Source: JABDGR01 sp964561455
GTDB lineage: Bacteria > Verrucomicrobiota > Verrucomicrobiia > Opitutales > JABDGR01
Length of the DNA: 54,719 nt
NCBI GenBank assembly: GCA_964561455.1
Contig: CAZLPS010000021.1
Coordinates: 1 to 54,719 of the forward strand
Direction: 5' to 3'
Shown here: positions 50,018 to 54,719 of the stretch, in pieces
How positions within the stretch are numbered: position 1 is the stretch's first letter
Layout: the number at the start of each line of letters is the position of its first letter
Translations under genes and position numbers: made by a program
Notes under the pieces: model-generated
The model's input: the letters and a program-made list of their open reading frames with translations, nothing else
What the model was told of the DNA's origin: nothing
Database searches by the model: none

Positions 50018-51838
50018 ATGAGCCAGAACATCCGCAATATCGCCATTATCGCCCACGTTGACCACGGTAAAACCACCCTGGTGGACCAACTTTTGCGCCA
50101 GGGCGGCGCCTTTCGCGCCAACCAGGTCGTCGCCGAGCGCGTCATGGACAGCATGGACCTCGAACGCGAAAAGGGCATTACCATCAAGGCCAAGAACACT
50201 TCCGTCCACTGGCGCGACAAAATCATCAACATCGTGGACACCCCCGGCCACGCAGATTTCGGCGGCGAGGTGGAACGCGTCATGAAAATGGTGGATGGCG
50301 TCATGCTCGTCGTGGACGCCTATGACGGCCCCCAGGCCCAAACGCGCTTCGTGTTGCGCAAGGCACTCCAGCAGGGCCTGCGCCCCATCGTCTTCATCAA
50401 CAAAATTGACCGCGAAAACAGCAATCCCAAGAAGGCGCACGACATGGTGCTCGAACTCTTTTTGGAACTGCACGCCACCGAAGAACAATTCAACGCTCCC
50501 TTCCTTTACGGCAGCGCAAAAAACGGCTTTGCCGTCCGCGAACTCGGTGACAAACCGGTGGACATGATTCCCCTGCTCGAAACGATTCTCACCCACATCC
50601 CGCCCCCGGTGGCCGACGAATCCGCGCCCTTTACCATGCTCGTGTCGAACATCGCGTGGGACGACTATGTCGGCCGCATCGCCATCGGCAAGATCATCGG
50701 CGGCCAGGTCACGACCAGCGACATGATTTACCGCGTCAGCAAGGACGGCAAACGCGAGCGTTGCAAAATCACGAAAGTGATCGAGTACAGCGGCACGCAA
50801 TCCAATGACTCCACCCTCGGCGTCGCCGGCAACATCGTCGGCCTCGCCGGCTTTACGGACGTGGACATTGGCGAAACGCTGTGCGCCAACGAAGACCAGG
50901 CCGCCCTGCCCTTCATCGAAATTGACCCGCCGACCATTCGCATGGAATTTGCCGTCAATGACGGCCCATTCGTCGGCCGCGACGGCAAGCTCGTCACCTC
51001 CCGCCAAATTCGCGAACGCCTGGACCGCGAGCAGAAGGGCAATGTCAGCATCCACGTCGAGGAATCCGAACGCGCCGGCGTGTATTACGTCTCCGCGCGC
51101 GGCGCGATGCAGATCGCCGTGCTCGTCGAACAGATGCGCCGCGAAGGCTTCGAAGTGCTCGTATCCCGTCCAGCCGTCATCACCAAGCACATTGACGGGA
51201 TCCTCAAGGAGCCGTTTGAAAACCTCTGGCTCGAAGTGCCCGAGGAAACCATTGGCGCCGTGATGAAGGTGCTCTCCGCCCGCAAAGGCGGCATCACCCA
51301 GATGGAAACCCACCCGCACAGCGTCACCATCGAAGCCAAGATCCCCACCCGCGGGCTCATCGGCTTCGAGTTCGACCTGATGAATTTGACCAACGGCCGC
51401 GGCGTGCAATCGCACCTCTTCCTCGATTACGAAGCCTACGCGGGCGAAATTGCCTCGCGCCTGACCGGCACCCTCTTGTCCACCGACACCGGTGTGGCCA
51501 CGTCCTACGCGCTCGACCAGATTCAGGAGCGCGGCAAGCTCTTCATCAATAGCGGCGACGAAGTTTACATGGGCATGATCGTCGGCGAAAATCCGCGCGC
51601 GGATGATTTGCCGATCAATCCGACCCGCGAAAAGCATTTGAGCAACGTCCGTTCCAAAGGTGAAGGCAAGGGCATCCAACTCACACCGCCCATCAAGCTG
51701 ACGCTCGAACGCGCCATCGAATACATCGCCGGCGACGAATACGTCGAAGCCACGCCGAAAAACCTCCGCCTCCGCAAGAAATACCTCCGCCCCGAAGACC
51801 GCAAGCGCGAGTCGAAGCAGTTGGCGAGTGTGGCGTAG
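50018..51838 (+). CDS. typA: Ribosome-associated GTPase TypA/BipA
   Basis: TypA is an EF-G-like GTPase that binds ribosomes and aids 50S assembly and stress or cold growth. All G motifs are present: G1 'AHVDHGKT', G2 in 'DLEREKGITIKAKNT', G3 'DTPGHADFGGE' and G4 'NKIDR'. Elongation-factor domains follow, then the TypA-specific C-terminus with 'PTRGLIGFEFDLMNLTNGRG' and 'KLFINSGDEVYMGMIVGENP'. The length of 606 is normal. I chose ATG 50018 because the family begins just before 'IRNIAIIAHVDHGKT'. A GTG at 50009 adds three residues. It appears to be a single-gene unit. Confidence 0.97.
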   Translation: MSQNIRNIAIIAHVDHGKTTLVDQLLRQGGAFRANQVVAERVMDSMDLEREKGITIKAKNTSVHWRDKIINIVDTPGHADFGGEVERVMKMVDGVMLVVDAYDGPQAQTRFVLRKALQQGLRPIVFINKIDRENSNPKKAHDMVLELFLELHATEEQFNAPFLYGSAKNGFAVRELGDKPVDMIPLLETILTHIPPPVADESAPFTMLVSNIAWDDYVGRIAIGKIIGGQVTTSDMIYRVSKDGKRERCKITKVIEYSGTQSNDSTLGVAGNIVGLAGFTDVDIGETLCANEDQAALPFIEIDPPTIRMEFAVNDGPFVGRDGKLVTSRQIRERLDREQKGNVSIHVEESERAGVYYVSARGAMQIAVLVEQMRREGFEVLVSRPAVITKHIDGILKEPFENLWLEVPEETIGAVMKVLSARKGGITQMETHPHSVTIEAKIPTRGLIGFEFDLMNLTNGRGVQSHLFLDYEAYAGEIASRLTGTLLSTDTGVATSYALDQIQERGKLFINSGDEVYMGMIVGENPRADDLPINPTREKHLSNVRSKGEGKGIQLTPPIKLTLERAIEYIAGDEYVEATPKNLRLRKKYLRPEDRKRESKQLASVA

Positions 51839-52123
51839 GCCGGCAGAGCGCGCGTGGACGGCGGGTTCGGGGACGACGCGAGGTGGTAATCGACGCCCTA
51901 AACAAGGGCGCGGGTGAAATTTTTGCTTCGAATTCCCCGGGTGGCGTTGCACGCATTCCGGGACTCGGCTCCGGCAGCCCCTTGGGCTGCGTGAAACTTA
52001 AAATCTACGATTCGATTTTGGCGCAGGGAGGATTGACCCTGTGCGGCGGTATGGTATGTAGGTATCCACCGTCGGTCGGTATTATTTCCGGAGATCGTCA
52101 CCACGCCCCCAGCTCCAGCCGTC

Positions 52124-53011
52124 ATGAAAGAATATTACGACAAAGCCCTCTTCTTGGCTTCCTTTGTTCTGTTTGCCCTTGGCGTCGGCTTGTTTTTTGA
52201 GGATGGCGGTATTCAACGAAGTGCGCCGTTTCCAGCGATCAACCTTAGCGGTGGGAAATATGTTGCAATTCCTGCTCCGAGCATCGGGCAATTTATTCCG
52301 ACCTGGCCGAGGCCTCCAGATCAAGGCGAGGACAATCCAAGTCAAGGCCTCGGCTGGACATATGACATTTTTACGCCGCCCAAAATCCATTGGGATAGTG
52401 AGTTTGGTCTTCTTACTAATCAAAGCGTCATTATTGACCCCGCACCCCAGGTTCCACCCTTCGGAATGGTTTTTGTAAGAGTAAACAGTGATCCGTACCG
52501 AATTCAGTTTCAGGGGCTTTCCGGCCAAGGTAATCGGAACGATACAATCGTCTTTTTAGACGAGCAGAATCATGAATCAAACTTTCACCTTTCGCTCGCC
52601 CCCGGCCAATCCGCTGAAAGCACCGCCCACAAAATTAGGGTGCTCGACCTCACTTTCACAGACAACGACGCCGGCCACGGCTTGTTGAACAAAGTCGCCC
52701 AGGTCAAAATCTTCGACGAACAAACCAACGAGGAAGTTACCCTGACCCAGGGGAAGACCTATTCGCCCAGCAATTACCGCTACTTCATTTTGCACACCGA
52801 AGGCCCCCTCCCCTCCGAAGACTGGGAAGTCACAGCCGTCGGCGACAAAAAAGAATACCCCGGCGAACTGCTTGGGTTCAAGGGCGCCGTAACCTATGAA
52901 GTCGTGGCGGTGGACTTTGACAAGCCGTCGGTCACCGTCGTGCGCCACAGCGTTAACAAGAAGGGGGTTGAGGTCGTATCCGCTCCGCAAGTTCTAAGCG
53001 ATTCCCCGTAA
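52124..53011 (+). CDS. Inner-membrane-anchored periplasmic protein of unknown function
   Basis: The 295-residue product starts MKEYYDKALFLASFVLFALG, a short cytoplasmic start followed by one membrane helix (about residues 7-25). The periplasmic part is beta-rich, with 'PPKIHWDSEFGLLTNQSVII', 'AHKIRVLDLTFTDNDAGHGL' and 'ALTYEVVAV'-like strands ('AVTYEVVAVDFDKPSVTVVR') at the end. Short N-terminal anchors of this 'YYDK' type occur in pilus- or secretion-linked proteins of Verrucomicrobia, but no such genes are adjacent, so I leave the role open. A 285-bp gap with a small GCAGCCC-ctt-GGGCTGC hairpin (51972-51988) separates it from typA. Confidence 0.65.
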   Translation: MKEYYDKALFLASFVLFALGVGLFFEDGGIQRSAPFPAINLSGGKYVAIPAPSIGQFIPTWPRPPDQGEDNPSQGLGWTYDIFTPPKIHWDSEFGLLTNQSVIIDPAPQVPPFGMVFVRVNSDPYRIQFQGLSGQGNRNDTIVFLDEQNHESNFHLSLAPGQSAESTAHKIRVLDLTFTDNDAGHGLLNKVAQVKIFDEQTNEEVTLTQGKTYSPSNYRYFILHTEGPLPSEDWEVTAVGDKKEYPGELLGFKGAVTYEVVAVDFDKPSVTVVRHSVNKKGVEVVSAPQVLSDSP

Positions 53012-53066
53012 AAGTACCAATGAAACGCCAAAAATGGCGAAAGGCGCGCTCGTTGCAAAAATCCAA

Positions 53067-53253
53067 GTCCCGCAGGGACGACAGAAGGTAACCCACCAAT
53101 TTATTGGTGGGAAGATTCGATGAAATAATTTCGGGTCCCGGAGGGACGAAAGAAAAGCGGAAATTCTTTCGTCCCTCCGGGACTCGAAATAATTCTTTCC
53201 CCGCCATTCCCAGCGTTAAAACGCTGGGTTACCTTCTGCCGTCCCTGCGGGAC
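53067..53253. repeat. REP/BIME-like cluster of six hairpins
   Basis: GTCCC-nnn-GGGAC hairpins lie at 53067-53079, 53135-53147, 53171-53183 and 53241-53253. Two 9-bp hairpins, CCCACCAAT-tt-ATTGGTGGG (53092-53111) and CCCAGCGTT-aa-AACGCTGGG (53209-53228), lie between them. The left and right halves are inverted relative to each other. It is the same family as 4531-4620. No gene is present in 53012-53473. Confidence 0.8.
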
Positions 53254-53314
53254 TTTTCCACCCCTCCGAAATCCGCGGCGGCGGTTTCTTCGCGAACGGA
53301 TGCTCACCCGTGGA

Positions 53315-53432
53315 GTATTTTCGATTTTCATGGACACATCGGAAAGGCTACAAGGCTGCCTGTGGGCCGCACGTAGGGCCAGCGCTTGCGCTGCGCCGCG
53401 TTTGCGTGACGCAAAATCGTAAATGCTCCAAC
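53315..53432 (+). repeat. Dispersed nested-palindrome repeat, copy 2
   Basis: This segment shares ACATCGGAAAGGC, CTACAAGGCTGCC, GCGCTTGCGCTGCGCC, GTTTGCGT and the CAAAATCG...AAATGCTC block, in order, with 6566-6700. The central hairpin is shorter and degenerate here. It lies 46 kb away from copy 1, beside another REP-like cluster. Confidence 0.65.
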
Positions 53433-53473
53433 ATGCGGCGTGGCGGCGGAGGAGGGAGGCTTCACTCTGGCCC

Positions 53474-53734
53474 TCAGTCCTCTTCAGGCAAAGACGCAGG
53501 ATTGGTCGACACGCCCGATTCCCCCGTCGCCTCCTCGCGATATTCCAGAATATCCCCGGGTTGGCATTCCAGGAACCGGCAAATCGCCGCCAGCGTCGAA
53601 AACCGCACCGCGCGCGCCTTGCCGGTCTTCAGGATGGAGAGATTCTGCGGCGACACGCCAACATATTCCGACAGCTCATTGAGCCGCCGCTTGCGCTTCG
53701 CGAGCATCACATCCAAATTAACGATGATGGGCAT
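53474..53734 (-). CDS. Small XRE-type helix-turn-helix regulator (YozG-like)
   Basis: The 86-residue protein has the core 'MLAKRKRRLNELSEYVGVSP' then 'QNLSILKTGKARAVRFSTLA' and 'AICRFLECQPGDILEYREE'. This is the compact Cro/C1-type fold found in the YozG group, where residues after the turn (QNLSILK) contact DNA. The ATG begins one base after the stop of the upstream DUF2975 gene (TAA-C-ATG), so the two are co-translated. YozG-type regulators are typically paired with DUF2975 membrane proteins. AGGAG lies 14 nt before the ATG inside the upstream gene. Confidence 0.9.
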   Translation of the reverse strand: MPIIVNLDVMLAKRKRRLNELSEYVGVSPQNLSILKTGKARAVRFSTLAAICRFLECQPGDILEYREEATGESGVSTNPASLPEED

Positions 53735-53735
53735 G

Positions 53736-54221
53736 TTAAACAGTCAACTCCTGTTCTTCCTCCAGGTTTTGCCCTTCGCGTAACAGCCACGCGACAAAAA
53801 TTATTAACAGCGGTGTCCAGAAACTGCCTAGCTGGCCCAAAACACTATCTATTTGCCCCCCCCAACCAGGCAAATTGTGCGGCGAGAACATCACCCAAAC
53901 TGTAAACAGGTAAATCGCTTCCGCTAATTTCCAACGGCCTGCGGTCATGAGGCGCCCGACTGTGGGTGCATCAAAAATATGTCCGTTATTCAATCGGCGG
54001 AAAAACTTCCAGAAGTTCCACCACACGGCCAACTCAAGGGCAAAGTAAAGAAGCATTTTCAAAGTTTCGGTATGTGACTGACCCGGTAAGTTATCCCAGT
54101 CGGGAACTATAATAACAAAAACAACCGCGCCAATAATGTAGCCAGCAACCATCAGCCCTGAAAGAACGGATAGCGCTCCGCTCGCCCGCATGATCTTTTG
54201 TTTGTTTTCGAAATTTCTCAT
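53736..54221 (-). CDS. DUF2975 membrane protein
   Basis: The 161-residue protein has four hydrophobic helices (about residues 13-36, 50-70, 95-112 and 127-147). The loop after the second contains 'FWKFFRRLNNGHIFDAPTVG', the family signature with 'F....V..L'. GGAG lies 6 nt before the ATG at 54221. The helix-turn-helix gene follows after one base. The conserved pairing suggests that the membrane protein senses a signal and controls the regulator, but the mechanism is not known. The gap upstream (54222-54466) is AT-rich and probably holds the promoter. Confidence 0.9.
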   Translation of the reverse strand: MRNFENKQKIMRASGALSVLSGLMVAGYIIGAVVFVIIVPDWDNLPGQSHTETLKMLLYFALELAVWWNFWKFFRRLNNGHIFDAPTVGRLMTAGRWKLAEAIYLFTVWVMFSPHNLPGWGGQIDSVLGQLGSFWTPLLIIFVAWLLREGQNLEEEQELTV

Positions 54222-54466
54222 GTTGTCTCCAAATTTTGGGATTCAAGTTATTGGCATAAAACAACCAATAATTACTGTTTAACGATAAATATATACCGTT
54301 TTTCAACTTTTGCCACAGATTTTTTCCATAACCATCCCAACTCTTTGCCCATCAATGAAAAACAATTTTCAAATAATGCCAGACACACTGTCAAACGCCG
54401 CCCAAAGCATTTTCGAATCGCATTGAATCGTTGATGAATCCCGACTGGGAAGATCGTTTGATCTGG

Positions 54467-54634
54467 GCATCCCGCAGGGATGCTAGAGATTAGCCGGGGG
54501 TCGGCAGACCCCCGGAAATCGAGGAGAAAAAGAATCCGCACCCCGTGAGGGGTGCCAGAATCCCTCCCTGTGGCTGTGGCATCCCTCCGGGATGCATTAT
54601 CCTTTCGTCCGGTCGCCGGGGGTCTGCGACCCCC
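54467..54634. repeat. Cluster of five perfect hairpins (BIME-like)
   Basis: GCATCCC-gca-GGGATGC (54467-54483) is followed by CCGGGGGTC-ggca-GACCCCCGG (54494-54515), GCACCCC-gtga-GGGGTGC (54538-54555), GCATCCC-tcc-GGGATGC (54579-54595) and GGGGGTC-tgc-GACCCCC (54618-54634). The first pair and the last pair have the same order, so a two-hairpin unit occurs twice. No gene is present from 54222 to the window end. Confidence 0.8.
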
Positions 54635-54719
54635 CGCGTATTTTTTTGAAGCCTCCGGCGTGGCCCATTGCATCCAAGCAAAACGAAAATTCCCAAACCC
54701 ACCCAAATCCGCGGCAACC

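Overview
The window looks like a GC-rich chromosome segment from a member of the Verrucomicrobiota. This rests on the paired DUF1592-type cytochrome and DUF1552 genes, HAF-repeat proteins, a secreted protein ending in the 'IPDFWQ...GDGHNNL..Y.AG.NPT' domain, a long amidophosphoribosyltransferase, and intergenic gaps full of short-period and palindromic repeats. The class cannot be resolved from the sequence alone. No rRNA, tRNA, CRISPR array or intact mobile element was seen.

Layout. 1-3.0 kb: remnants of insertion elements, then a minus-strand group uppP-rpmF-plsX-small RHH protein (cell-wall lipid carrier, ribosome, phospholipid synthesis). 3.1-8.3 kb: a secreted beta-propeller gene, a repeat-rich gap, and two neighbouring secreted proteins with carboxypeptidase-regulatory-like domains that share a duplicated leader. 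8.6-15.5 kb (minus): a large TPR-like secreted protein, a membrane-anchored subtilisin with a full catalytic triad, and an MgtC/DUF4010 membrane protein. 15.7-18.7 kb: a small membrane protein, then a minus-strand pair made of an Ala-rich exported protein and a YadA-head-like beta-roll protein. 19-25.7 kb: a soluble two-GAF histidine kinase, then three translationally coupled genes for a 14-blade kelch protein, a SurA-N-like foldase and a secreted Verrucomicrobia-type protein. 26.2-31.5 kb: purQ-purL-purF-like. 31.5-32.8 kb: a decayed patch with a broken GIY-YIG gene, a toxin-antitoxin pair whose toxin has a premature amber stop, and an orphan antitoxin. 32.9-37.3 kb: the DUF1592/DUF1552 pair. 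37.4-42.3 kb: two paralogous HAF-repeat proteins on either side of two membrane-anchored proteins. 42.4-49.9 kb: a 1449-residue AsmA-like protein, a Ser/Thr-rich exported protein and a protein that resembles the large-lipid-transfer (vitellogenin-N) fold. 50-54.7 kb: typA, a membrane-anchored unknown, a DUF2975/XRE pair and clusters of palindromes.

The most unusual feature lies between the genes. At least thirteen short arrays keep a strict 7-bp period, each with its own unit (AAATTCC, GCTTCTA, GATTTAT, GTTTACG, AAAACCC, ATTCAAA and others). Several are arranged as inverted arms around a gap, and several stop 4-7 nt before a start codon, including those of purL and purF. One pair of related sites differs by exactly one 7-nt unit, which suggests slippage. 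A second class has a 9-bp period. Together with REP/BIME-like palindromes and a REP-type transposase remnant, they form a layered repeat system that conventional gene annotation would miss.

Starts, families and functions were judged by eye. No database search or folding program was run.
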